Source: Bradyrhizobium sp. (GTDB lineage Bacteria; Pseudomonadota; Alphaproteobacteria; Rhizobiales; Xanthobacteraceae). Taken from it: DNA of 64,000 nt. Each line of letters begins with the position of its first letter. Position 1 is the first letter of the stretch. The position numbers and the translations under genes are program-made. Positions 9,006 through 17,103 of this stretch are shown in pieces. The stretch lies in the NCBI GenBank assembly GCA_028290305.1, contig JAQGKC010000346.1, positions 1 through 64,000 on the forward strand, read 5' to 3'. The notes beneath the pieces were generated by a model, which was not told where the DNA came from, ran no database searches, and was given only the letters and a program-made list of their open reading frames with translations.

Positions 9006-9626
9006 ATGGAGCAGATGCAAGAGTCCGCGTCTCAGATTTCTTCCAAGCGCGTCGTCGATGAGATCGATCGCGCGCGTGCGCAGGAATATGCGTTGCTGTC
9101 GATCTTGCTTTCACGCAGCCCCGATATCCAAATGATCGGGCGTCTGGCTTTGCTGCGTGGCGATGCAAGCCCGCTCGGAATCGCGCATACGGCGCTCGGG
9201 GAGGCCGCGCGCCGGGCGAATCAGGAAAGCGCAGGGCGGGAGTATTTCGATTTATTTGCCGGGCTCGGAAAGGGCCTGCTGTTGCCGTACGCATCGCATT
9301 ATTTGACAGGCTCGCTCTACGGGCGCCCGCTCGGACGGGTGCGCGAAGCCTTTCAGCAGCTCGGCATTGAGAGCGCGGCAGGACATTCGGAGCCCGAGGA
9401 TCATGCGGCCATTCTGTGCGAAATCATGGCCGGGTTTATCGGCGGAGATATCGCCGGTCCGGCCGGTGCAGACCGCGAGTTCTTTGAAGAGCATCTCGCC
9501 CCTTGGATCAGGCGCTTTTTTGTCGATCTGGAGCAGGCTGCATCGGCCGATTTTTACGCCCGCGTGGGCTCGCTGGGGCGAACTTTCGTGGACATTGAAA
9601 CGGAGGCATTTGCCCTTTCGTCTTGA
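9006..9626 (+). CDS. TorD/DmsD-type molecular chaperone for formate dehydrogenase
   Basis: A 206-residue all-helical protein. It has the typical TorD arrangement: RAQEYALLSILLSRSPD at the N-terminus, EYFDLFAGLGKGLLLPYASHYLTGSLYGRPL in the middle (the Y-x3-F/Y-L-G region), and EPEDHAAILCEIMAGF with the E-P-x-D-H motif. The family binds twin-arginine signal peptides and aids molybdopterin insertion; the likely client is the FdhA at the window start. ATG 9006 is preferred over TTG 9000 because the latter adds only two residues. Confidence 0.85.
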   Translation: MEQMQESASQISSKRVVDEIDRARAQEYALLSILLSRSPDIQMIGRLALLRGDASPLGIAHTALGEAARRANQESAGREYFDLFAGLGKGLLLPYASHYLTGSLYGRPLGRVREAFQQLGIESAAGHSEPEDHAAILCEIMAGFIGGDIAGPAGADREFFEEHLAPWIRRFFVDLEQAASADFYARVGSLGRTFVDIETEAFALSS

Positions 9627-9663
9627 ATATCTTCTCGATCTGCCTTTTTCAGGAGAAAACACG

Positions 9664-9789
9664 ATGCGTGCCTTCATTCTCGCATGCTTGGTCGCCGGCA
9701 TTATTGCTGGCGGAGCCGCCGCTATCCTGGACAATTTCGTGCAGGAGCCCGTCTCGGTCGCGTTCGCCGAACCCGGCACGCGGAACTAG
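9664..9789 (+). CDS. Small single-span membrane protein after torD
   Basis: A 41-residue protein with one strong hydrophobic stretch (FILACLVAGIIAGGAAAIL) and a short periplasmic or cytoplasmic tail. A CAGGAG ribosome site lies just upstream of the ATG. In many FDH clusters this position holds a short Tat-target peptide, but no twin arginine is present here. It could be a Sec-exported peptide or a small membrane subunit or assembly factor. The evidence is the ribosome site, operon position and composition. Confidence 0.5.
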   Translation: MRAFILACLVAGIIAGGAAAILDNFVQEPVSVAFAEPGTRN

Positions 9790-9945
9790 CGCTGCACATC
9801 CGCAAAACGCGGACCAGAGAGGGTGTTTTGGAGCTCTTGCGTCACGGATCAGTGATCGCAACCTTTGCTTACGGCGCTGGCCGGCCTTGAACCTTACCAG
9901 GCGCCCACCGACACATTTAAGGTTAGAAAACGGAGGCTTCCCTTG

Positions 9946-10158
9946 ATGCGCTCGGTGCTTGCTGCATTCGCCGTCGTTGTCCTGATTGGGGTCGCAGCCG
10001 CCATGCTACGGTCTCGACCCGCTTCGACCGAACTATTGGCCGCAACTGCCGCCATGCCATCTTTGCTGGAACTGCATACAATGGCGGGCGTAAACAAGCT
10101 CCCCGTTCAGGAAATTGAGGATCAATCGCTGGTCTACCCGACGACAGAGAAACGTTAA
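9946..10158 (+). CDS. Small hypothetical membrane-anchored protein
   Basis: A 70-residue protein whose first ~20 residues form a transmembrane or signal segment (SVLAAFAVVVLIGVAAAML). A soluble tail ends with ELHTMAGVNKLPVQEIEDQSLVYP. The ATG at 9946 has CGGAGG at 9931-9936. The tail motif looks conserved in small Bradyrhizobium proteins by recollection. The function is unknown. It is the last plus-strand gene before the convergent aromatic operon and may not belong to the FDH unit. Confidence 0.55.
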   Translation: MRSVLAAFAVVVLIGVAAAMLRSRPASTELLAATAAMPSLLELHTMAGVNKLPVQEIEDQSLVYPTTEKR

Positions 10159-10316
10159 GGCGATCCCTTATCCCCTCGGCATCTTGGCAGATCAGCTTCC
10201 AATTGGCCGTTCGACGCCGGACCTCAACGACTGTACCTGCGGCTTCACTGCGCCCCCGGTGAATCGAACGGATGTAAACGGGTATGGTCTATTTCAAGTA
10301 AAAACTTACTGAGCGT

Positions 10317-11165
10317 CTAACGAGCGCGCACAGACTTTGCTCCCCACATGCACAGGCTCGATGGCTCAAAGCCAAATTGGCGCGGCCGATGGCCGTCTTC
10401 GTCTTCGATCTCGTCAACGCCGACCGAGTATTCGAAGACCATACCCTCGGGTCCTTGAAAATATAAGAACCGCGCGCCGGAAGTCGGGTGCCGTCCGGGA
10501 CCGAAGACGATTGGTACGCGTTGGGCGGACAAGTGATAGTAAGAACGAAGCACGTCATCGTTGCTTTCGACCTGATGATTGACGTGTCCAATGCCCGGAC
10601 GCCGGCCAGGCGCCAGGGCGATCGTGTGATGGATCGCGTTCACACGCATCAAAGCGATGTCGCCGATGCGGTCGCTGACCCTCGCATTGCAAACCTGCGT
10701 CCAAAATTTCTCGTCGCGCGCGGGATCGGTCGAGTTCAACCCGATGTGGCTGAAGCCGGTGATGCCCGCGTCTCGTGTCGCAAAATATCGTCTGCCGTTT
10801 CGCTCCGGCCGCACCACCAGTTCTATCCTGTTTCCCGTCGGATCCTTGAAGCCGATAAAAGCGCGGACTTTGCGCTCGGCGCACTCCGCCTCAGTTCCGG
10901 CGTGGACCGGATGGCCAATCGAGTCTAGCGTGGCCGCCGCGGCATCAAGCTTGGTTTCGTCCTCGACCTCGAATCCTACGGTCTGATCCGCCGGGTCGCC
11001 TTCGAAGTAGCAGAGGGTGTGAGCACGCGAGTCAGACCTCAGGTACAGCGCTTTGCCGGAATGTTCGCCGACCTGCAATCCGAGGCATTTGGTGGCGAAG
11101 GTCTCGCATTCCTCTAAATTCGATGCCCCAAGCCGAACATAACTTACATCCTTGAGTTCGATCAT
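10317..11165 (-). CDS. Type I extradiol ring-cleavage dioxygenase (VOC superfamily)
   Basis: A 282-residue two-domain protein related to 2,3-dihydroxybiphenyl/catechol 2,3-dioxygenases, which open catechols next to the diol using Fe(II). The C-terminal domain keeps the 2-His-1-Glu triad: His140 in GFSHIGLN, His194 in GIGHVNHQV, and Glu245 in MVFEYSVG. The catalytic-base region IHHTIAL is also kept. ATG 11165 has GAGGAG upstream; an in-frame start at 11303 would run into the neighbour. It is the last gene of the minus-strand dioxygenase operon and the likely ring-cleaving enzyme. Confidence 0.85.
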   Translation of the reverse strand: MIELKDVSYVRLGASNLEECETFATKCLGLQVGEHSGKALYLRSDSRAHTLCYFEGDPADQTVGFEVEDETKLDAAAATLDSIGHPVHAGTEAECAERKVRAFIGFKDPTGNRIELVVRPERNGRRYFATRDAGITGFSHIGLNSTDPARDEKFWTQVCNARVSDRIGDIALMRVNAIHHTIALAPGRRPGIGHVNHQVESNDDVLRSYYHLSAQRVPIVFGPGRHPTSGARFLYFQGPEGMVFEYSVGVDEIEDEDGHRPRQFGFEPSSLCMWGAKSVRAR

Positions 11166-11187
11166 TGTCTTCTCCTCGTTCGCTAGC

Positions 11188-12075
11188 TCAATTGGCGCGC
11201 GTAGGCTGCAGCTCCACGATATCTTCGCATTGGCTTCCCCATTCACAGAGGGAAGACGCATGTGAAGCGAATTGACGGGGATGATGGTGAGGATCGAGGT
11301 CATTCAATCCGTGAACGTAGGAAAAGACCTGCCCCTCGGGGCCTGCGAACCTGAGGAAAATCTGTCCGGAGGCGGGTTCACGTCCGGGGCCTTGCAAAAT
11401 CTTGATCTGTCGCTCCTGAACGAAATAATTGTTCTGCATGATCGCGTCCATGCTCTCCACGTCATAAGAAACATAGACCAGGCCTGATCGCTGCGACGGA
11501 TAGAGCACAATCCGATGATGTTTCCGGTCTATGCTGAGATATGCGACGTCGCCGGCCCAGTCACTCACCTTGGCGCCGAGTATCGTCGTCCACAGCCTGA
11601 GATCTTCCTTCATCGAACGGCTGCATAATCCGACACCCTGTAGTCCTGTCACACCCGCGTCCCGGCTCGGGAAATAGCGTCGTCCGCTCTGGGCGGGCCG
11701 CAAGACAAGATCAATCTCATTGCCGCTGGCATCCTCGACGATAAGCGCACGACGAACAAAGCGCCTTGCGCACTCGTCGATGGCAGCCTCTCTCGCCGCA
11801 AAGCCGCCGGCGGCCAGCGCCGCCTTTGCACACTCCAAATCTGCATCACTCGGCAGCTCGATACCGATGCTGGATTTCTCGCTTTCGGTTGTCAGGCAGA
11901 GCGTGTGGTAACGTTGGTCGGATCGAAAGAGAAATGGCTCCAGCTTGTTTGAGACGGGTTGCAATCCAAGAATCTCAGTTGCGAATGTTGCAGCGGCCTG
12001 CGGTCGCGTTACCGCAAGCCGAACGTAACAAAGCTGAATGATCGGGGTGGGCGTCGAAGCCTGGTTTGCTTCCAT
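11188..12075 (-). CDS. Extradiol dioxygenase-like VOC protein lacking the iron ligands
   Basis: A 295-residue paralogue of the neighbouring extradiol dioxygenase, alignable almost end to end (GRRYF-x-SRDAG-x-TG, PRQF-x-SHASSLC-x-WG). The three ligand positions are changed: His140 corresponds to Gly147, His194 to Tyr201, and Glu245 to Ser252. No replacement HHE set is visible in the N-terminal domain. It is therefore unlikely to be a classical extradiol dioxygenase. It could be a structural partner, a hydrolase/isomerase, or an effector-binding protein. It lies 22 bp upstream of the active paralogue on the same strand. Confidence 0.8.
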   Translation of the reverse strand: MEANQASTPTPIIQLCYVRLAVTRPQAAATFATEILGLQPVSNKLEPFLFRSDQRYHTLCLTTESEKSSIGIELPSDADLECAKAALAAGGFAAREAAIDECARRFVRRALIVEDASGNEIDLVLRPAQSGRRYFPSRDAGVTGLQGVGLCSRSMKEDLRLWTTILGAKVSDWAGDVAYLSIDRKHHRIVLYPSQRSGLVYVSYDVESMDAIMQNNYFVQERQIKILQGPGREPASGQIFLRFAGPEGQVFSYVHGLNDLDPHHHPRQFASHASSLCEWGSQCEDIVELQPTRAN

Positions 12076-12083
12076 AATCAGTT

Positions 12084-12815
12084 CTACTTTCGTGACTTGA
12101 GCGACATCGAAATATGTTGACGGATGATGTCGCGCCAGACCTTGAGCAAGCGCGCGAATTGCTCAGGATCTTTTTCGATCAGCATCCTGACGGAGAACCC
12201 ACGCACGACGCTCATGGTGAGCGCGAGAACGTCTCCGGCTAACTGCTTCGGAAGACCCGACGAAACAAGTGTATCAAGCCATGCAGCCTCGATCGAAAAT
12301 CGCGTCGGTCTCGATATCTGATAGGTCTCCCGCTTCAGGCTTCGGGAGCTTTCGTCGCTCATGGCGATGGCTAGTTCGAGAAAAAAATAGTCGCCGAAGT
12401 AAAATTCCCGGGCGTCCTGGATAATTCCCTCGATAGGATCGCCGCTGCTCCGAGCGGATTGCGCACGACGCGCGCTCTGTGTCAAAGATATTTCATTGAC
12501 GTAGTGCAGGACGCCCACGACCAGCGCGTGCTTGTTCTTGAAATGATGGAGCAGGGCTCCGCGGGAGACCCCGGCCAGCGTGGATACTTCGACCGTCCGC
12601 AGACCGCCGAAACCTTTTGCCCGGACCAACTTAATTGCGGCATCGAGAAGCTGCTTGCGCGTGGTCTCGCTGCGTTCAGCCTGGGTGCGTCGCGGAGCGT
12701 ATTTTGGCTCAGCGGAACTATCCCGGCGCGATCGCAGTTTTTGCCGCGGGCTTGGGGTCCGTTTCGGGCCGGCCCCGCGAAGCACATTAGGCTTCGTTTC
12801 TTTAGAATTCGACAT
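12084..12815 (-). CDS. TetR family transcriptional regulator
   Basis: A 243-residue regulator. After a basic ~45-residue extension comes the TetR HTH (TTRKQLLDAAIKLVRAKGFGGLRTVEVSTLAGVSRGALLHHF, quoted in two overlapping parts: TTRKQLLDAAIKL and VSRGALLHHF). The C-terminal half is a ligand-binding helical domain. The ATG at 12815 lies inside the last codons of the Rieske ferredoxin gene (stop 12802), giving a 14-bp overlap. The regulator therefore sits in the middle of the dioxygenase operon, and probably senses an aromatic substrate or CoA thioester. Its likely target is the divergent spacer at 16918-17103. Confidence 0.85.
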   Translation of the reverse strand: MSNSKETKPNVLRGAGPKRTPSPRQKLRSRRDSSAEPKYAPRRTQAERSETTRKQLLDAAIKLVRAKGFGGLRTVEVSTLAGVSRGALLHHFKNKHALVVGVLHYVNEISLTQSARRAQSARSSGDPIEGIIQDAREFYFGDYFFLELAIAMSDESSRSLKRETYQISRPTRFSIEAAWLDTLVSSGLPKQLAGDVLALTMSVVRGFSVRMLIEKDPEQFARLLKVWRDIIRQHISMSLKSRK

Positions 12816-13128
12816 AGACGCTTTCTTCAACCACCTTGACCACAAAGGTCTTCAGAGCAACCGTGCAGGGCATGCCCATCGGTTTTCCGCTCGTCACGTC
12901 GAAAGTGCCGAAGTGCCAGGGGCATTCAACGATCTTGCCGGTCAAAAGACCCTCTTCCGATAGCGACGCCTCTCCATGAGTACACAGATCCGCCGTTGCA
13001 TAAATCGTTCCATCGACGTTGTAGACGGCGATATTTGTGCTGTCCGGCATCGTCGCCGACCGGATTTCACCATCGGGAAAGTCGACGACCTTGCCGATCA
13101 AAATGTCGTTCGTCATCGTCGTGTTCAT
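12802..13128 (-). CDS. Rieske-type [2Fe-2S] ferredoxin of ring-hydroxylating dioxygenase
   Basis: A 108-residue electron carrier between the FAD reductase and the terminal oxygenase. The Rieske ligands are complete: CTHG and CPWHFG, spaced as in BphF/BedB ferredoxins. It overlaps the SDR stop codon by ATGA at its start. It belongs to a three-component system with the alpha/beta oxygenase and the reductase upstream. Confidence 0.9.
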   Translation of the reverse strand: MNTTMTNDILIGKVVDFPDGEIRSATMPDSTNIAVYNVDGTIYATADLCTHGEASLSEEGLLTGKIVECPWHFGTFDVTSGKPMGMPCTVALKTFVVKVVEESVYVEF

Positions 13129-13886
13129 AACATCGTACTGCCGCCGTTGACACTGATCACCTGGCCGGTGACAAACGACGCTTCCTTAGAAGCCAGATAG
13201 CAAACCATCGATGCCACCTCATCCATCTCACCGGCGCGTCCCATCGGAACCACATCCACGAATCTTTGAAGGGCCTTCGGCGCCTTAAGCGCGGCCTGCT
13301 GCACTTGTGGTGTGTTGACGATGCAAGGCGCCACGACGTTGACCGTTATTCCATCCATGGCAAACTCCCGGGCCAGCCCGGTCGCCATTGCATGAACGCC
13401 GCCCTTCGCAGCGTTGTAGGCGGCATGATCCCATAGCCCGTTTCGAACCGAGTCCGCGCCGATATTGACGATCCGGCCGTACTTTTTTGACTTCATAATG
13501 GGTACGGCATGCCACGTGCACCAAAGCGCGGTCCACAAGTTGCGGTCGATCGTGGTGCGCAGAGTCTCCGGGGTGTGATCCAGAAACGACTTGATGATGC
13601 CGCCGCCGGCGTTGTTTACTAGTACGTCCAGCGTGCCGAAGGAATCGACCGCGGACTTAACAACGGCGCCGGCGATGTCTTCCTTCGACAGGTCACCGGC
13701 CCGTATTTCAGGCTCGGCGCACCCGGTTGCGGCGATGTTTTCGGCGACGGACTTCAGACGTTTTTCGTCAATGTCCGAAAGCACGAGGCGGGCGCCGGCG
13801 TCGGCAAAATGCCTTGCGATGACCGCGCCGATTCCGCTGGCGGCACCAGTCACCATGACAACTTGTCCGGCAAAACGAGAATTCAT
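13125..13886 (-). CDS. Short-chain dehydrogenase, probable cis-dihydrodiol dehydrogenase
   Basis: A 253-residue SDR. It shows the GAASGIGAV cofactor motif, NNAGGG, the catalytic Ser-Tyr-Lys region (YNAAKGG), and the C-terminal GQVISVNGG. Asp at the end of beta 2 (VLSDIDE) predicts NAD preference. Located between the oxygenase beta subunit and the ferredoxin, it most likely rearomatises the cis-diol to a catechol, as BphB/CmtB do; this is inferred from context. Confidence 0.82.
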   Translation of the reverse strand: MNSRFAGQVVMVTGAASGIGAVIARHFADAGARLVLSDIDEKRLKSVAENIAATGCAEPEIRAGDLSKEDIAGAVVKSAVDSFGTLDVLVNNAGGGIIKSFLDHTPETLRTTIDRNLWTALWCTWHAVPIMKSKKYGRIVNIGADSVRNGLWDHAAYNAAKGGVHAMATGLAREFAMDGITVNVVAPCIVNTPQVQQAALKAPKALQRFVDVVPMGRAGEMDEVASMVCYLASKEASFVTGQVISVNGGSTML

Positions 13887-13903
13887 CTGATGTCCGTTTC
13901 GAT

Positions 13904-14389
13904 CTAGAGCACGATGCTGATGCGGCCGTGGGGACGAAGACCTTCGCTGCCGAGAAGACAGCGCTTCTCTCGAATCTTAAGGCCGTCCTCGGTTGTCTTA
14001 AGGCGATAGTTGCTCGTTCCGAAATAGAGGTCGGTCGTCCCGTCCTTGGTTCGGAGCGTTTGGAAAACGCAACTCACTTCCATTTCGTCGTCATTCTGCG
14101 ATCTGATTCGGACGTTGCCAATCATCCGGCTCGTTTTTGAATGCGGAAATTCAGCGTGCGCGGTCCGCTTCATCAATCTCTTGACCCGTTCACCGAGACG
14201 GAGCCGATCATCCGCGATGTAGAACAGATTGGAGTCGGACGACGCATCGGGCGGCAAGTCGGTGCAAGGCACTTCATATTTCGCATCGTCGGTGAAAAGC
14301 GTCAGCCATTCCGGCAACCTCCACTGGTCAAGCAGATCGGCCTCGGCAAACAGGAAGTCCTCGACGTCGGATCGATTGATAGATTGCAT
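13904..14389 (-). CDS. Aromatic ring-hydroxylating dioxygenase beta subunit
   Basis: A 161-residue small subunit with the SnoaL-like fold of BphA2/BenB proteins (SDVEDFLFAEADLLDQWRLPEWL, given in parts: SDVEDFLFAEADLLD and WRLPEWLTLFTDDAKYEVP). The conserved YFGTSNYRLK and IREKRCLLGSE segments lie near the C-terminus. The ATG at 14389 follows the alpha stop by 10 bp; longer in-frame readings would overlap the alpha gene. It is structural, stabilising the alpha3beta3 hexamer. Confidence 0.88.
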   Translation of the reverse strand: MQSINRSDVEDFLFAEADLLDQWRLPEWLTLFTDDAKYEVPCTDLPPDASSDSNLFYIADDRLRLGERVKRLMKRTAHAEFPHSKTSRMIGNVRIRSQNDDEMEVSCVFQTLRTKDGTTDLYFGTSNYRLKTTEDGLKIREKRCLLGSEGLRPHGRISIVL

Positions 14390-14399
14390 GTCGGTTTCC

Positions 14400-15692
14400 T
14401 CAGGCTGCAACGCCCTTGATGTTGGGACGCGGCTCCGGGAACATTCGCCTGTTCCACTGGGTCCAGAATGCGCGCATCTGCAATTCATCATTGTGGGAAG
14501 GCCTATCCTTGCCCATGCCCTTTGAGATGTCGTTCCACAGCGCTTCCTTCGAATTCTTGAACCCACGTTGACAATGTTCGAGCGCTTCGGCGTCGTCGGG
14601 TGTCGCAAAACCTCCGGGTCCCAGGAATTCAAGGAAATTATTGAGGCGGTACTTGCGGGCCCATGCCGTTTCGTCGTTAGGGGCCAGCGCCCAGGCATTG
14701 ATGACCATGTAATCGGGAGCCATCGGAAAGTAAGTTCGAACTGTCAAAGCCATGATGTCGTTGACGACGAGATTCGGGAATATGAAGAGGTTGCGGTTTT
14801 TCAGCGCGATACGGTCGGCCCGCTCAGAGCCGAACCGCTCGCCCAGGTTTTTGTAAAGCCTGCCGATCTCGGATTTGCCGTCTTCCCCCCAACCGGGAAT
14901 CCACTGCGCGACCGGCCGCCCCCATGGAGCGCCATACTCCAGAACCGCGTGCCCGTTTCCGAGATCCAAACCGACGCCGCCCTTTGTGCCGGTACTCATA
15001 TTGTCCGTGGTGGTCATCAGGATATCGAAGTAGCTCGCGTGCGTGGTCGTTGCGTGATAGCCGTCGATGCTGTTCTCGGTGAGTAGTTTCCAGTTCGCGC
15101 GGATCGAGTATTCCTGGCTGCCGGCGACGATCGACATGCCCGCGTCCGTCTGATCGCAGATCACGTCGAGATATTCCCTGGCACCTGCAAGGTAGTCCAC
15201 GAGGGGAATGATGTTTCTGTCAAAGGAGACAAAATTGAAATCCCGGTAGCTTTCGAACCGCGGCACAGCCTGCATGTTCGATGATTCGCGGCTCTTGAAC
15301 CCTTCCGGATAGGATTCTTCGCCGGGCTGGCTTCGCAGCTTGCCGTCGGATCCGAAAACCCAGCCGTGATAAAAGCACTGGAAGGATTTGGCATTTCCCT
15401 TTCGCTCGCGGCAGACCTGTGCGCCGCGATGCGGGCAGGTATTCAGCAACGCCCGAAGCTGCCCCTTGCTGTCACGGGTGAAGAGAATGCCCCTGCCTGC
15501 GACGCTCCGGCTGATGTAATCTCCCGGCTTCGGCAATTCCGAGGAGTGCCCGAGGTAGAGCCACGACCGGTCGAAGATCTTTTCCTTTTCGGCCTCGTAA
15601 ATTTCGGGGTCAACGAAATTGCGGCGAGCGACCTTGAAAACCCGCTGAGCCGGATCAACGAGAAGGGCCGGTTGGTTGCTTTCCGCGTTCAT
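14400..15692 (-). CDS. Aromatic ring-hydroxylating dioxygenase alpha subunit
   Basis: A 430-residue terminal oxygenase. The Rieske site is CPHRGAQVC with CFYHGW; the mononuclear iron site is DGYHATTTH (2 His) plus Asp in PDDAEALEH, and the bridging Asp is present. Length and motifs place it with the benzoate/cumate/biphenyl-type alpha subunits. The start at ATG 15692 follows AGGAAAGGA. With the beta subunit, ferredoxin and FAD reductase in one operon it forms a complete cis-dihydroxylating system. The natural substrate cannot be read from sequence; the CoA ligases and ACMSD-like decarboxylase nearby suggest an aromatic acid. Confidence 0.9.
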   Translation of the reverse strand: MNAESNQPALLVDPAQRVFKVARRNFVDPEIYEAEKEKIFDRSWLYLGHSSELPKPGDYISRSVAGRGILFTRDSKGQLRALLNTCPHRGAQVCRERKGNAKSFQCFYHGWVFGSDGKLRSQPGEESYPEGFKSRESSNMQAVPRFESYRDFNFVSFDRNIIPLVDYLAGAREYLDVICDQTDAGMSIVAGSQEYSIRANWKLLTENSIDGYHATTTHASYFDILMTTTDNMSTGTKGGVGLDLGNGHAVLEYGAPWGRPVAQWIPGWGEDGKSEIGRLYKNLGERFGSERADRIALKNRNLFIFPNLVVNDIMALTVRTYFPMAPDYMVINAWALAPNDETAWARKYRLNNFLEFLGPGGFATPDDAEALEHCQRGFKNSKEALWNDISKGMGKDRPSHNDELQMRAFWTQWNRRMFPEPRPNIKGVAA

Positions 15693-15705
15693 GGAGTTTC
15701 CTTTC

Positions 15706-16917
15706 CTAGGAGGCAAGTGAGCGCTTCAATTCGAAGGCGGGATTTTCGAGGTCGCCCTTGCGGACCGGTTTGCGGGATGAGACGAGCCGGCGCAAAACGG
15801 CCATGTCGCGCCCGGAATTGACGGTAACGCCTCCGACAACTTCGCCATCCCGGACGCTGACGGCCGTAAAGCGTCCGCCGGTGAGTTCCCCCCGGACGAT
15901 TTCCTCGCCGCCGGCTGGGTATCCGACGATCTGAATGTTGGCGTCGTATTGATCGGACCAGAACCAGGGCGGGGCTTCATAGACGCTGGCCTCGCCGACC
16001 ATATGTTTGGCCGTGGCGATGGCCTGGTTCTGCGCATTCGCCCAGTTTTCCACGCGCATCCAGCGACCGTGACAATGGCTCCATTGTTCGGCGACGTCTC
16101 CCGCCGCATAGATTCCGTCGATGCCGGCATCGCCGGTCTTCGTCACTCGAATGCCGTTCGGGACGTCCAGCCCGAGCTGACCCGCGAGATCGACAGCTGG
16201 CTCGACGCCGACGCCGACCAACACGATGTCGGCTGGAAACGAGCTTCCGTCGATAAGCTCGATGCCTTTGCCGGTCGCACGTTTGATCGCGGCTCCGGTT
16301 ACGATGTTTACCCCTTTGGCCGAATGAAGTTGCCTTGCGTACAGACTGAGTGCCGTTGAGCCGACTTGCGGAAGCAACGCGCCGGCCCTCTCGATGACGA
16401 CAACGCTGCACCCACGCATGACGGCGGCAGCCGCGACCTCGAGGCCTATCACTCCGCCCCCTATAAGGACGATTTTTTTGCCCGGCTCCAAAGCGCGCCG
16501 CAATGCGAGTGCATCATCCATGCAGCGGAGATAGTGGATGGGTAGTGGCGCGTCTTCCAATTCCGGCAGCCGTCGCGCGCGCGTACCAGTGGCGATCAGG
16601 AGTCGGTCGAATGAAAGAACGCGTCCGTCGGCCAATCCGATGTCGCGCCGAGCGACGTCGGCTGCCACGACGCGGGAAGATCTGGACAGCGTAATGTCGA
16701 GATCGGCCCAGTTTTGCGCAGTTCGGATAAACGCCGGGCTGGGCTCGGGATCGAGCAGCATGGATTTCGAAAGCTGCGGCCGTTCATACGGCAGATGCTC
16801 TTCGTCACCGACCAGGGTGATTGGCCCGCAATGGCCGGCGGCGCGCAAAGCCTCGGCGGCGCGGCCGCCCGCCTGTCCGGCACCGACGATCACAACGCGC
16901 GTCTTCGAGAGGTCCAC
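15706..16917 (-). CDS. FAD-dependent ferredoxin reductase of the dioxygenase
   Basis: A 403-residue GR-type reductase. It has two dinucleotide-binding motifs: VVIVGAGQAGGRAAEAL near the N-terminus for FAD, and IVLIGGGVIGLEVAAAA near residue 150 for NAD(P). A GIYAAGDVAE motif follows, with the DNA of the reductase C-terminal domain to the end. I choose GTG 16917 (VDLSKTR) because CAGGGAG precedes it and the length then fits BphA4-type enzymes. A longer reading to 17082 would run through the divergent promoter and the 34-bp inverted repeat. It is the first gene of the minus-strand operon. Confidence 0.87.
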   Translation of the reverse strand: MDLSKTRVVIVGAGQAGGRAAEALRAAGHCGPITLVGDEEHLPYERPQLSKSMLLDPEPSPAFIRTAQNWADLDITLSRSSRVVAADVARRDIGLADGRVLSFDRLLIATGTRARRLPELEDAPLPIHYLRCMDDALALRRALEPGKKIVLIGGGVIGLEVAAAAVMRGCSVVVIERAGALLPQVGSTALSLYARQLHSAKGVNIVTGAAIKRATGKGIELIDGSSFPADIVLVGVGVEPAVDLAGQLGLDVPNGIRVTKTGDAGIDGIYAAGDVAEQWSHCHGRWMRVENWANAQNQAIATAKHMVGEASVYEAPPWFWSDQYDANIQIVGYPAGGEEIVRGELTGGRFTAVSVRDGEVVGGVTVNSGRDMAVLRRLVSSRKPVRKGDLENPAFELKRSLAS

Positions 16918-16984
16918 CGCGCTCGCTCCCTGAAAGTCGGCCGAGTTGCTCTCGGCCGTTGCTCGGCGCCCTTCAAAAGACGCC

Positions 16985-17063
16985 TTGACACTAAGTAAGA
17001 AACAATCAATCCTGTTTGTAAAGTAAAATATGCGAACGAGGTCTCGGCAAGAGACGTTCGCAT
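16985..17063. promoter_or_regulatory. Divergent control region with a 34-bp inverted repeat
   Basis: The spacer between the reductase and the amidohydrolase is AT-rich relative to its flanks. At 17030-17063 an inverted repeat pairs ATGCGAAC with GTTCGCAT (8 bp), and inside it GTCTC with GAGAC (5 bp). There is a 3-base bulge on the left and a GGCAA loop. A TTGACA hexamer lies at 16985-16990 without a good partner at standard spacing. The repeat is a candidate operator for the TetR regulator of the adjacent operon, or a 5'-UTR hairpin of the amidohydrolase transcript. Confidence 0.5.
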
Positions 17064-17103
17064 GCGCAAAACAAGCTCGCAAAGAGCATTAGGGAGAACG
17101 CGG

